Assembly: GCA_963790715.1 (NCBI GenBank)
Contig: CAWBPN010000010.1
Location: 248,001-312,000, forward strand
Reading direction: 5' to 3'
Length of the DNA stretch: 64,000 nucleotides
Source of the DNA: DCFW01 sp963790715
Lineage (GTDB): Bacteria > Bacteroidota > Bacteroidia > Bacteroidales > Bacteroidaceae
This document shows positions 17,983-24,553 of this stretch, piece after piece (within the stretch, counting starts at the first letter, position 1; each line of letters opens with the position of its first letter). The notes under the pieces were generated by a model. The model was not told the DNA's origin and made no database searches. It saw only the letters and a program-made list of their open reading frames with translations. Made by a program: the position numbers and the translations under genes.

Positions 17983-18097
17983 AAAAATCTGATGCAGCAT
18001 GAAAAAAAATCTCATGCTCCGTGTTTTTTTATTTCATGCTACATGTCTTTTAAACTCATGCTCCGTAACTTTTTTTTTCATGCTACATCAGATTTTT
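17983..18097. repeat. Long inverted repeat bracketing tandem array 1
   Basis: The 27-nt arms at 17983-18009 and 18071-18097 are complementary at 26 of 27 positions (core CTGATGYAGCATG). The left arm is one array unit in reverse orientation. The right arm spans the junction of the third and fourth direct units. Confidence 0.85.
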
Positions 18098-18120
18098 TTT
18101 CATGTAGCAACAGATTTTTT
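18013..18120 (+). repeat. Tandem array 1, 22-nt units
   Basis: Four consecutive 22-nt units start with CATGCT at 18013, 18035, 18057 and 18079. A degenerate 20-nt unit starts CATGTAG at 18101. The first half of each unit is conserved (CATGCTCCGT in units 1 and 3, CATGCTACAT in units 2 and 4, an A-B-A-B alternation) and the second half is T-rich and variable. Confidence 0.85.
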
Positions 18121-18208
18121 CATAGACACATAACGGAATTAGTTTACAGATAATGAAAATCCATACTAAAAAACTATACACATAATCACATTCACTGACT
18201 TTCGACCC

Positions 18209-18319
18209 GAAACACTCCGGGGGAGCATTCGTTTCCCAGAGTGTTTCACTACTTTTCCCAGAGAGTTTCACTTGCTTTCCCAGAGTGTTACGGATGAATC
18301 CCAAGTACATTACAGATTG
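18209..18319 (+). repeat. Tandem array 2, 22-nt units with inverted leader copy
   Basis: Three units of 22 nt start with TTTCCCAGAG at 18232, 18254 and 18276. A degenerate fourth (ATCCCAAG) starts at 18298. An inverted copy (GAAACACTCCGGGGGA, 13 of 16 matching when reversed) lies at 18209-18224. The sequence differs from array 1, but period and architecture are the same. Confidence 0.85.
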
Positions 18320-18691
18320 CTACTCTTTTATATGGATTATTTTCAATGAAAGGATGTAACAAAATGTAACTGAATGGTATATGCAGCAAATATATATACT
18401 ATTAGCAGCAGCTTTACATTGTCAGTCGCTGAAGGCTTCAGGTTGTCAGCCTGTCAACTGGAATAGCCGATTAATAGAGGGATGCTGAACAATGAATAGC
18501 TTATCATATATTTGAAAATAAAGACGGAAAATCAAATAAATCAATACTTTTTTTGCTTATAAATGAAATAGTGCTATATTTTACAGAAATAAAATAGTAT
18601 CATTTGAATTTACCTAAACAAAGAATATGGCTATTTATTGATATTAACGAAGTAATAAATAATTTAAATACAAATAATGGCAAATATATTA

Positions 18692-18720
18692 TTGTTGATA
18701 CAAATTATTTTTTATCTTTG
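18692..18720 (+). promoter_or_regulatory. Candidate promoter for the ferritin gene
   Basis: TATCTTTG (18713-18720) is a perfect TAnnTTTG box. TTG at 18692-18694 lies 18 nt upstream. The preferred ferritin ATG is 49 nt downstream. Confidence 0.6.
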
Positions 18721-18768
18721 TATAGATAGTTGAAAAGAAGCAATAATATAAATTTAATAAACACAATT

Positions 18769-19254
18769 ATGAAAATCTCAGAAAAATTACAAACATCTAT
18801 CAATTCGCAGATTGCGAATGAACTGTGGTCAGTAAATCTTTATTTATCTATGTCTTTATGCTGCACAAAAGATGGATTCAGTGGTTTTGCACACTGGTTA
18901 GACAAACAATCTATCGAAGAGAAGCAACACGCAACTATGTTAGCCGATTATCTTATTAAACGTGGAGGTACGGCAAAAGTTGGAGCCATTAAGGAAGTTC
19001 CATTTTCATGGGAAACGCCTTTAGAACTATTCAAAGCCGCTTATGCACACGAATGTAAAGTATCACAACAAATAAATGATGTTTTAGATATTGCAATTGC
19101 TGATAAAGATAAAGCATCTGAAGAATTTTTGTGGACTTTTGTACGCGAACAAGTTGAGGAAGAAGCAACAACAGAGGATATTGTAAACAAAATTAAGAAA
19201 TTAGGTGATGCAGCTTTATACTATATGGATGAGCATTTGGGACAGCGTAAATAA
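18769..19254 (+). CDS. ftnA: Bacterial non-heme ferritin
   Basis: An iron-storage ferritin of about 161 residues from the start at 18769 (MKISEKLQTSINSQIANELWSV). The frame is open to 18730, but the extra 13 residues are not ferritin-like and would overlap the promoter zone. A four-helix ferritin fold with ferroxidase ligands is recognisable: the N-terminal helix Glu in ANELWSVNLYLSM, the EEKQHA Glu/His pair about 33 residues later, and the C-terminal EQVEEEATTEDI helix. It oxidises Fe(II) and stores it as mineral in a 24-mer. It is a single gene between the repeat arrays and a mobile-element graveyard. Confidence 0.93.
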   Translation: MKISEKLQTSINSQIANELWSVNLYLSMSLCCTKDGFSGFAHWLDKQSIEEKQHATMLADYLIKRGGTAKVGAIKEVPFSWETPLELFKAAYAHECKVSQQINDVLDIAIADKDKASEEFLWTFVREQVEEEATTEDIVNKIKKLGDAALYYMDEHLGQRK

Positions 19255-19495
19255 AAATACTCAGACATAGTATTTCCTGAAAATTCATAAATGAAATATT
19301 TAGGAATTATATAATAAAGAAAAAGGGAACGGGAGTATCCAAAATTTTGTATAAACGATAAATTGGGTTCGGAATTTGGTCGAGAGCTAAATTCCGATTC
19401 AGTTTTCATAGATAACTTAAAATTCCTAATTTTCTCGATGATTTTTCATCATTATTACCATTTATACAATTTATTGGATAGCGTTTTTAAGTTCA
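19255..19495. other. Non-coding region downstream of ferritin, with a hairpin
   Basis: No gene is visible. A perfect 9-bp hairpin (TCGGAATTT at 19369-19377, AAATTCCGA at 19389-19397) has no U-tract, so it is not an obvious terminator. Confidence 0.6.
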
Positions 19496-19522
19496 AAAAG
19501 CCTGGTATATTGCCGGGCTTTT
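19496..19522. terminator. Bidirectional terminator between ferritin and the small minus-strand gene
   Basis: AAAAGCCTGG (19496-19505) pairs with CCGGGCTTTT (19513-19522), ten pairs including one G-U, around a 7-nt loop. The outer ends are A- and T-runs. Confidence 0.8.
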
Positions 19523-19525
19523 AAT

Positions 19526-19726
19526 TCATTTATTAAGCTTCATTGTAAAAAGCAACGATCTATTTTCTTCATCCATATTAATGCTCTTTGTATCCAATAC
19601 ATAATTTTTGCCATTATGAACAAATACAACATCCTTAGATGCGAATGTAAGAAAATCAATAACGGTGATATAGTTGATTTCAACTATATCATTTTCATCT
19701 GAATAATGAATCTTTATAAATTCCAT
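19526..19726 (-). CDS. Small hypothetical protein, 66 residues
   Basis: An unrecognised small soluble protein beginning MEFIKIHYSDENDIVEINYI. It is acidic and beta-rich by composition, with the hydrophobic stretch YITVIDFLTFASKDVVFV followed by HNGKNYVLDTKSINMDEENRSLLF. The terminator 3 nt past its stop and an AT-rich leader support a real gene, but no family is recognised. A weak resemblance to LytTR-like or small beta-barrel fragments is only an impression. Confidence 0.45.
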   Translation of the reverse strand: MEFIKIHYSDENDIVEINYITVIDFLTFASKDVVFVHNGKNYVLDTKSINMDEENRSLLFTMKLNK

Positions 19727-19838
19727 ATCTTTTAAAATTAAATATTATAAAATTTATTCTTCAAACATAATATATTACTATTATATATTAGCAATATTTT
19801 TAATAATTATAATTCTATAACATCTTTTGAATTACATT

Positions 19839-20095
19839 ACATTCCTTTCTATTGTGCTCTTAAGGACTTTAGCATAAATCTGTGTCGTCTTAATATCCTT
19901 ATGCCCCATTTGAAACATCTTCTATCGGCAAATCATGTGCAAGTGCTACAGTAGTAGCAAATGTATGTCGGGCTACATGGCAATAAACATTCAGTATATT
20001 GTGATTCTGTACAAGTCAAGAATACTGAAAATCAAAGGCAATAAGAGACTGTTTAAAATTGGAAATAGGAAAGAAAGAGGAGTACCTGTAATATA
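19839..20095 (-). pseudogene. Degenerate tyrosine recombinase (integrase) C-terminal fragment
   Basis: Read on the minus strand across frameshifts, the stretch encodes NVYCHVARHTFATTVALAHD, LPIEDVS, then after a short deletion MGHKDIKTTQIYAKVLK and STIERNVM with a stop. HxxRHTFAT and the GH...TQIYAK block with the nucleophile Tyr are the catalytic box II of Bacteroidetes-type tyrosine recombinases. An upstream piece (LLPLIFS) looks like the linker preceding box II. At least two frame disruptions and the missing N-terminal half mean it cannot be active. It marks an old integrative element. Confidence 0.8.
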
Positions 20096-20475
20096 GTGTT
20101 GGAACGACACATACAAACAGGCTTCTTGATAGCGGCTATCTACAGCCTATCATCAAAGGCTGGTATATGTTATCACTTCCCGGCAATGAGGGTGACACCA
20201 CGGTTTGGTACACCTCTTTTTGACGTTACTGCCACACTACCACGCCAGATGGTGAAGGAATCTAGCAATGTGCAACTATTATACAGATTTTCGTCTATTT
20301 CTAAGTACAATTTTTTGAAAGTATATTGATTTTGGGGTTAAGTCTGCTAAAAGTTCTTATTGTAAAATATAAAAACAATACCATTTTTAGTATTAAATTC
20401 TTTATCCACAAATAATTTGCTTACCTTTACACCGCTATTTAGAGGTAGAGTTAAAGACCTTCACTCTCAAGTTAT
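20096..20475. other. Non-coding debris between integrase and IS30 remnants
   Basis: A 77-codon open frame (20096-20329, plus) has no recognisable family and lies inside mobile-element debris. I do not call it a gene. The rest is AT-rich with no clear structure. Confidence 0.5.
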
Positions 20476-20975
20476 TGTCCCAAGAAACAAGGTGACAAAG
20501 AATTATACAAACATCTTCGTCGACGCGGAAAACACTATACAAAACGTGGTTCAAAGACGAATGGTCGTGGATTTATCAAGAATCGTATTGACATTGATCA
20601 AAGACCATCTATCGTATATGAGAAGTTTAGATTCGGAGATTTAGAGATGACACAGTGATTGGCAAGAACCATAAAGGAGCCCTTCTTACTATCAATGATA
20701 GGACCACAGGTTTGGTATGGATTCGATTATTAAGTGGGAAAGGAGCCGCCCCACTGACCGAAGCTGCCATAAAAGCACTATTACCAATTAAGGATCATGG
20801 GAAAGAGGAGCCAATGAAAACACAAATGGACTTATTAGGTAATACTTTCCAAAGGGTACGGATTTTGGAGACATTACATTTGTATTGCACCTCAATTGTG
20901 TTTACGGTACTTAATTTGATTATGTTATCTGTAAGAATTAAAGAAGAAAATGAGGTTTTAAAAGATTTGAAATAG
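20476..20975 (+). pseudogene. Decayed IS30-family transposase
   Basis: The first frame gives CPKKQGDKELYKHLRRRGK and HYTKRGSKTNGRGF followed by RPSIVYEKFRFGDLE. A one-base deletion near 20650 then shifts into DTVIGKNHKGALLTINDRTT and GLVWIRLLSGKGAAPLTEAA. This is the IS30 DDE core start, with Asp in DTVIGK. An internal deletion after ALLPIKDHGKE removes the second Asp block. A further shifted piece near 20860-20890 reads KGTDFGDITFVLH, the IS30 C-terminal region. Multiple lesions make it non-functional. No terminal inverted repeats were identified. Confidence 0.85.
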
Positions 20976-21003
20976 ACTATTAATTGTTACTCAATATATT
21001 TTT

Positions 21004-22080
21004 ATGATTGAATCTCTTTCGTTGACAATGCTTCTACTTATATTCGGCGTTAGTGCGGTACTAATATGGTTGGCAGGAATCAAATTAACCGAGACGGCCG
21101 ACATTCTTTCCATACACTTTGGTTTGGGTGAAGCATTGGGTGGATTAATTTTACTGGCAATTGTAACAAATCTCCCCGAAATTGCCATTACTGTAAGCGC
21201 TGCAATTCAGCACAATATGGCACTTGCTATCGGAAATATTCTGGGAGGTATTGCTCTACAAACTGTTGTACTTGTCGTGTTGGATGTGTTTGGACTGGGC
21301 AAAAAAGATCCTCTTACTTATCGTGCTGCATCGCTTATATTAGTGCTGGAAGGATTAATGGTTATTATTGTTTTGACATTAGTGATTGTGGGCAATCAGT
21401 TTGGCTCCTCGGTTATTTACCATGGTGTAGCGCCAATAGATGTAATCATCGTGTTGGTGTGGATTGTAGGTATATATTTGATCGGGAAAGCAAGAACTAA
21501 TTTGCCTTGGCATCAGTTAGGTGTTCTTCCGAACAGTCAAAAAGAAAAGCGGGGACACAGCAAAATAAAGAAATATGATTTAGCTATAAAAAAAGGGACA
21601 AGCATTCAACTTGTTATTTTTATTTTTGCTTTATGCTCATTGGTTACTTTAGTTGCCGGTGTGGGATTGGAAGTAACGGGCGATGCCATTGCTAAAAAGA
21701 TAGGAATGACGGGTGTATTATTCGGTGCTACAATTTTAGCGGCTGCGACTTCGCTGCCTGAAGTAGCTACAGGTTTAACTTCCGTGAAATTGGAGGATTA
21801 TCAAATGGCCATGAGTGATATTTTCGGAGGAAATGCATTCCTGCCGGTATTATTTATGGTGGCAACTGTTATTTCGGGTAAATCTGTTCTTCCGCAAGCG
21901 CATAAAACAGATATTTATCTTACAGGATTAGCAATACTTCTAACTATTATCTATATCTGCGGTTTAATATTCCGTCCCCGAAAGCAAATACTAAGGATGG
22001 GTATTGATTCATTCATTGTAATGATCGTTTATTTAATCGGATTACTTGGGATTATTTGCTATTTAGTGGAAAAATTATAA
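21004..22080 (+). CDS. CaCA-superfamily cation exchanger (sodium/calcium exchanger-like)
   Basis: A 358-residue inner-membrane antiporter with two inverted alpha-repeats. Repeat 1 is GGLILLAIVTNLPEIAITVS...GNILGG (about residues 46-85). Repeat 2 is LFGATILAAATSLPEVATGL...SDIFGGNAF (about 238-280). Both carry the ion-binding Glu of the LPE motif (usually SLPE), with NLPE in the first. About 10-11 transmembrane segments surround a hydrophilic mid-loop (PNSQKEKRGHSKIKKYD). It is predicted to exchange Ca2+ or another cation for Na+ or H+. It starts directly after the IS30 remnant. Confidence 0.87.
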   Translation: MIESLSLTMLLLIFGVSAVLIWLAGIKLTETADILSIHFGLGEALGGLILLAIVTNLPEIAITVSAAIQHNMALAIGNILGGIALQTVVLVVLDVFGLGKKDPLTYRAASLILVLEGLMVIIVLTLVIVGNQFGSSVIYHGVAPIDVIIVLVWIVGIYLIGKARTNLPWHQLGVLPNSQKEKRGHSKIKKYDLAIKKGTSIQLVIFIFALCSLVTLVAGVGLEVTGDAIAKKIGMTGVLFGATILAAATSLPEVATGLTSVKLEDYQMAMSDIFGGNAFLPVLFMVATVISGKSVLPQAHKTDIYLTGLAILLTIIYICGLIFRPRKQILRMGIDSFIVMIVYLIGLLGIICYLVEKL

Positions 22081-22106
22081 ATTATTCATTATTTAAAATC
22101 TATCTT

Positions 22107-22250
22107 ATGAGTAAAAATATATCGGATCAACTTGTGGAAACCATAGTTGCAACAGGAATTCAACGAATTTATGCCGTAACAGGAGATAGTCTTAATCATG
22201 TAAAATTAGAGTTGTATCGGTACTGGGTTGTGTTGCCAGAGATGACATAA
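22107..22250 (+). pseudogene. 5' stub of a pyruvate oxidase/dehydrogenase-like ThDP enzyme
   Basis: Forty-seven codons beginning MSKNISDQLVETIVATGIQR and continuing IYAVTGDSLNHVK match the N-terminus of PoxB-type ThDP enzymes (SDQLVETLVxxGVxRIYGVxGDSLN). Homology stops after about 33 residues, the frame ends at a TAA, and nothing resembling the remaining 540 residues follows. It sits 26 nt after the cation exchanger gene and was probably cut by a deletion. Confidence 0.7.
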
Positions 22251-22360
22251 TCTTATCATGTTTTCTATCAGATTCTGTTCCAATCATTAAATATTTTAAA
22301 AGTATTGCCACGAAGTTATGTTGCAAAGATAGCTTTTATTCTCCAGTTTTTTGCTTGTTC

Positions 22361-22666
22361 CTACCCTATTGGTTTAACTATTTCAATCTTCATTCCAAGA
22401 GCATTCATAATTCTGTAGAATGTTCCAACACTTGGATCAATAGCTCCGTTTTCTATACGTGATATATATGACTTGGTAGAACTAATTCTCTTAGCAAGTT
22501 CAGATTGAGTAATCTTTGCTTCTTTTCTGGCTTGCAATAATATTTGACCGGTATAAAAAGCATAAGCCTCATCATCGAACTTTGCACGTTCCGGAGTTCC
22601 ATGTTTACCAAACTCTTTTTCAAGTTCAGCACTAACATCTGTCAGCATGTTGTCTTTTGTAGTCAT
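22361..22666 (-). CDS. XRE-family HTH antitoxin (HigA-like)
   Basis: A 101-residue DNA-binding protein. Residues about 42-96 form a Cro/CI-type helix-turn-helix (ARKEAKITQSELAKRISSTKSYISRIENGAIDPSVGTFYRIMNALG). The N-terminal arm (LEKEFGKHGTPERAKFDDEAYAFYTGQ) is typical of HigA partners of Gp49-like HigB toxins. The start codon overlaps the 3' end of a truncated higB-like frame, as expected for this toxin-first operon type. With the toxin broken it is an orphan antitoxin and probably only self-regulates now. Confidence 0.85.
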   Translation of the reverse strand: MTTKDNMLTDVSAELEKEFGKHGTPERAKFDDEAYAFYTGQILLQARKEAKITQSELAKRISSTKSYISRIENGAIDPSVGTFYRIMNALGMKIEIVKPIG

Positions 22667-22760
22667 AATATTCCTCCTTTATTTTTAAAGCCTTTTCTAT
22701 TTCTTGTTTTGGCGTCTTTTGCGTCTTCTTTTGAAAGCTATTAAACAAGTTGAGACTATA
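22632..22760 (-). pseudogene. Truncated HigB-like (phage Gp49-like) toxin, C-terminal remnant
   Basis: Upstream of and overlapping the antitoxin, the minus strand reads LNLFNSFQKKTQKTPKQEIE and then KALKIKEEYYDYKRQ, ending at a TAG at 22634-22632. FQKKTQKTP is the hallmark C-terminal motif of Gp49-like RelE-superfamily toxins. An in-frame TGA and lack of any upstream match show that the N-terminal two-thirds are gone. Confidence 0.75.
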
Positions 22761-22770
22761 ACATCAAAAG

Positions 22771-22852
22771 AATTGTATCTTTAAACATGTAAATGCCATT
22801 AGGTATTTATTAAACGTAATGGGTATTTTTGATAGCGCTAAAAGATACAATT
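22771..22852. repeat. Inverted repeat with nested stem
   Basis: AATTGTATCTTT (22771-22782) and AAAGATACAATT (22841-22852) are a perfect 12-bp inverted repeat around 58 nt, which itself contains CCATTA/TAATGG. It lies between the toxin remnant and the tRNA terminator. Confidence 0.6.
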
Positions 22853-22902
22853 TTATTGAAAAGCAGTTAGAAAGCAATTATCACGCCAAAAACAAACAAA
22901 GA

Positions 22903-22941
22903 AAAATGCTAACTAACTATTTATAAGTTAATTAGCATTTT
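22903..22941 (-). terminator. Terminator downstream of tRNA-Arg
   Basis: Arms 22903-22918 and 22926-22941 pair with one mismatch over 16 nt. On the minus strand it begins 4 nt after the tRNA CCA end and finishes with a T-run. Confidence 0.8.
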
Positions 22942-22944
22942 CTT

Positions 22945-23021
22945 TGGTGACCATGGTAGGATTCAAACCTATAACCTGCTGATCCGTAGTCAGCTGCTCT
23001 ATTCAGTTGAGCTACATGGCC
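22945..23021 (-). tRNA. tRNA-Arg (anticodon ACG)
   Basis: A 77-nt cloverleaf on the minus strand. The acceptor stem GGCCATG pairs with CATGGTC, the anticodon loop is CTACGGA (anticodon ACG), the T-loop is TTTGAAT, and CCA is encoded at the 3' end. The ACG anticodon is normally edited to ICG by TadA and reads CGU/CGC/CGA. It has a consensus promoter and a terminator, and it borders the accessory patch with the integrase remnant. Confidence 0.95.
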
Positions 23022-23039
23022 GTTTCCAAATTGCGAGTG

Positions 23040-23071
23040 CAAAGATATAACTGTTGTTTTTATTATCCAAA
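23040..23071 (-). promoter_or_regulatory. Consensus Bacteroides promoter for tRNA-Arg
   Basis: On the minus strand TTTG (23068-23071), 20 nt, then TATCTTTG (23040-23047): an ideal match, 18 nt before the mature tRNA 5' end. Confidence 0.8.
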
Positions 23072-23088
23072 CGTTTCGGCTATTTTTT

Positions 23089-24537
23089 TTAGTTTTTCTT
23101 CCAAAAAGCCGGAATAAACATCAATATCATCGGGAAAATCTCTAACCGTCCTGTCAACATTAAGAATGAACATACCCATTTGCCTGCTGTCGGTAGATTA
23201 TTCCAAGCTCCATTTTGCCCGACATTACCCAATGCTTGGCCGACATTGCCCATACACGAAATCACCATACTTAAGCTCTCGGTAAAACCAATATTCATTG
23301 TCAACAGAGCCAATGTGCCTACACTGACAACTACAATATACAGTACAATAAAATAAAGGATACCCATTTTCATCCTTTCTGGCAACACGCGCTCGTTTAC
23401 TCTAACCGGTAACACTGCATTGGGATGAAATATATGAAGAAATTCATTATGAAATATCTTATATGCTACATTAAAACGAATACATTTGATGCCACCTGAA
23501 GGACTACCTGAACATGCGCCACACAACATGGCTATGAGTAATATGCCCCATGTCAACAACGGCCAATTTAAATAATTGGTGTTTGTGAAACCTGTTGACG
23601 ACAAGAAAGACGATACTTGAAACAGTGCATAACGAAAATCTTTTTCAACGTCACTACTGTCCTGTATCAATAATGATACAAAAACAATAATCGTAAATAT
23701 GATAAGCGTACGAATGTACCACCTGAACTCACTGTCACGTATGAGTTTCTTAACTTTTCCGTTTACTGCAAAAAATAACAATGAGATGTTCGTACCACCT
23801 AATATCATGAATACCACAGTGATATATTCGAGGTATCGCGAATGATAATATGCTATCTTAGCTTGATGCGGCAAAAAGCCCCCTGTCGACAATGTTGCCA
23901 TTGATGTGCATACACTGTCGAACAACGACATCTTGCCAAAACATAAAAATATTACTTGAAGTAGCGTGATAGCAAAGTAAATACAGATTATTTTCTTCGC
24001 CGTTACAGAAATGCGCGGATGAAGCTTATCGTAAGTAGTGCCAGCCGCTTCGGCAGAAAACAGCTGCATTCCGTTAACGCCAAATATAGGTAACAGGGCA
24101 ATCATAAAACATATAAAACCCAATCCACCGATCCACTGTGTGAGGCTTCGCCAAAAAAGTATTCCGTGAGGCAGTTGGTCAATATTGGTAAACAATGTAG
24201 CTCCCGTAGTGGTAAATCCTGAAACCGTCTCAAAAAAGGCTGACGGTACATCTTTCACAACACCACTGAAAAGAAACGGCAACATACCGACAATAGAAAT
24301 AACCAGCCACGACAGAAACGCAATAACATATCCGTCACGACGCGTCATTCTCTTTTCACTATCGGCACCTACAGGATACAACATAGAACCCATAACAAAA
24401 GTTATTCCACCGGTAGTAAGAAAAGGATTCACATTTTCGCCATATATAGCTGACACACCTGCTGCAATCAACAGCATGGCGAACTCTATATAAAGCGACA
24501 TGCCCATTGCCTTTATAATCGTCCGTACATTGAACAT
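23089..24537 (-). CDS. trkH: Trk-type potassium transporter membrane subunit
   Basis: A 482-residue K+ channel-like transporter subunit of the TrkH/KtrB superfamily. Four pore-loop selectivity segments are visible: SGFTTTGATLF, TLSTGGFLPH, SFLSSTGFTNTNY and ISCMGNVGQALGN. The conserved SGSPSGGIKCIRF gating/loop region sits between the third and fourth repeats. About 10-11 transmembrane helices. It lies 16 nt downstream of trkA, so the two form the complete K+ uptake system. Confidence 0.94.
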   Translation of the reverse strand: MFNVRTIIKAMGMSLYIEFAMLLIAAGVSAIYGENVNPFLTTGGITFVMGSMLYPVGADSEKRMTRRDGYVIAFLSWLVISIVGMLPFLFSGVVKDVPSAFFETVSGFTTTGATLFTNIDQLPHGILFWRSLTQWIGGLGFICFMIALLPIFGVNGMQLFSAEAAGTTYDKLHPRISVTAKKIICIYFAITLLQVIFLCFGKMSLFDSVCTSMATLSTGGFLPHQAKIAYYHSRYLEYITVVFMILGGTNISLLFFAVNGKVKKLIRDSEFRWYIRTLIIFTIIVFVSLLIQDSSDVEKDFRYALFQVSSFLSSTGFTNTNYLNWPLLTWGILLIAMLCGACSGSPSGGIKCIRFNVAYKIFHNEFLHIFHPNAVLPVRVNERVLPERMKMGILYFIVLYIVVVSVGTLALLTMNIGFTESLSMVISCMGNVGQALGNVGQNGAWNNLPTAGKWVCSFLMLTGRLEIFPMILMFIPAFWKKN

Positions 24538-24553
24538 CTTTTACCTCTCCTTT

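Larger units (their letters stand above)
17731..18768. other. 1-kb non-coding repeat-bearing region between the porin and ferritin genes
   Basis: No credible coding sequence is visible here. The region holds the porin promoter, a loose cluster of TATTCAG words (17881-17951), two 22-nt-period tandem arrays each preceded by an inverted copy, a weakly palindromic GTTGTCAG/CCTGTCAAC stretch near 18443-18460, then AT-rich DNA with the ferritin promoter. A 75-codon open frame on the minus strand (18083-18310) runs through both arrays and is not believed. Confidence 0.8.

Noticed and set aside
18083..18310. A 75-codon open frame on the minus strand through the repeat arrays
   Set aside because: It spans both tandem arrays, its protein is low-complexity and there is no start context. 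It is a by-product of the repeats.
18013..18319. CRISPR array
   Set aside because: The units are directly abutting at 22 nt with no unique spacers, the palindrome is between units and not within a repeat, and no cas genes are nearby.
20096..20329. A 77-codon plus-strand frame between the integrase and IS30 remnants
   Set aside because: No family resemblance, no promoter or terminator, and surrounded by decayed mobile DNA.
22544..22744. A plus-strand open frame opposite the antitoxin start
   Set aside because: It is antisense to the antitoxin and the toxin remnant, both of which have clear family motifs.
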